Below, one piece after another: positions 22,691 through 22,961 of a stretch of DNA of 22,961 bases. The position numbers and the translations under genes were made by a program. The first letter of the stretch is position 1. Each line of letters begins with the position of its first letter. This DNA is from JAYQUR01 sp038133505 (GTDB lineage: Bacteria > Pseudomonadota > Alphaproteobacteria > MPNO01 > UBA830), in contig JAYPTI010000032.1 in NCBI GenBank assembly GCA_038133505.1, positions 1-22,961 of the forward strand, given 5' to 3'. The notes under the pieces were generated by a model. That model was given only the letters and a program-made list of their open reading frames with translations, made no database searches and was not told the DNA's origin.

Positions 22691-22961
22691 ATGAAATTCC
22701 TTACAGCAATAGCCGCTGCCGCCATCGTGGCAGTTTCTCTCCCCGGACATGTCCTGGCGGCGGGTTCCGACAGCATGCAGATGTCCCGGCCCAGCGCGGA
22801 TGACACCTACCGGAAGGCCGTGCGCGAGGTTAAGGCCGAGAATTTCCGCCGCGCCATCTCCCTGCTCAACGACGTCGTGAAGGAAAAGCCCCGCCATCCC
22901 GACGCACTGAACTATCTCGGCTACAGCCACCGTAAGATCGGCGATTACGCGATTGCGGTCT
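22691..22961 (+). CDS. Secreted TPR-repeat protein (5' part)
   Basis: The first 90 codons of a gene run off the right edge. Residues 1-24 form a clear Sec signal peptide (MKFLTAIAAAAIVAV..., cleavage likely after VLA or VLAA). From about residue 37 a tetratricopeptide repeat follows: DTYRKAVREVKAENFRRAI, then HPDALNYLGYSHRKIGDYAIA starting a second repeat. A periplasmic protein-interaction role is expected, but the specific partner is unknown. ATG 22691 is the start because the signal peptide begins there. The Shine-Dalgarno is weak (CAGGTCCAG). Confidence 0.8.
   Translation, partial: MKFLTAIAAAAIVAVSLPGHVLAAGSDSMQMSRPSADDTYRKAVREVKAENFRRAISLLNDVVKEKPRHPDALNYLGYSHRKIGDYAIAV

Overview
The window is GC-rich, densely coded DNA from a Gram-negative bacterium, most likely an alphaproteobacterium (possibly Rhodospirillales-like). 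This rests on the housekeeping block sdhE-mfd on the minus strand, divergent from recG and followed by a DUF502 gene, and on gene families typical of that class. It is a draft sequence: there is a 10-N gap at 14536-14545, and one gene has a reading-frame break near 8055-8066.

Left end (1-431): about 330 bases without a protein gene. They hold overlapping palindromes, a cluster of five GANTC (CcrM-type) sites, a direct repeat, and a candidate small RNA ending in a strong intrinsic terminator on the plus strand.

432-4734 (minus): a tight four-gene unit, transcribed as GlcG/HbpS-like protein, MFS transporter, paralogous MFS transporter, SpmA/SpmB-type nucleoside-recognition membrane protein. 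Divergent from it, 4866-6567 (plus) carries a 3-hydroxyisobutyrate-dehydrogenase-family reductase and a stand-alone PaaA-like diiron protein, closed by an intrinsic terminator.

6625-14255: a metabolic block of alternating strands. It holds a cyclase/kynurenine-formamidase-family protein (minus), a frame-broken MmgE/PrpD protein (plus) and a GhrA-like 2-hydroxyacid dehydrogenase (minus). These are followed by a compact plus-strand unit: aspartate dehydrogenase, crotonase, benzoate-CoA-ligase-like acyl-CoA synthetase and a Bcr/CflA-type exporter that appears to start at CTG. The gene set (CoA ligase, crotonase, MaoC protein, diiron protein, dehydrogenases, transporters) suggests catabolism of an organic, perhaps aromatic or cyclic, acid. 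The substrate cannot be read from the sequence. No transcription regulator gene is visible, although several operator-like palindromes are.

14262-19536 (minus): sdhE, mfd, a MaoC-like protein lacking the usual catalytic Asp, and an NMT1/TauA-like binding protein without a signal peptide. The last is split by the N gap but can be restored in frame. 19615-22961: recG (plus), a DUF502 membrane protein (minus), a perfect CRP-type palindrome, and the start of a secreted TPR protein that runs off the end.

Most notable: the candidate anti-Shine-Dalgarno small RNA with its GANTC-rich upstream region, the orphan PaaA-like protein beside a 20-bp palindrome, the CTG start, and the altered catalytic residues in the crotonase and MaoC proteins. 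No CRISPR array, rRNA, tRNA, insertion sequence or phage gene was seen.
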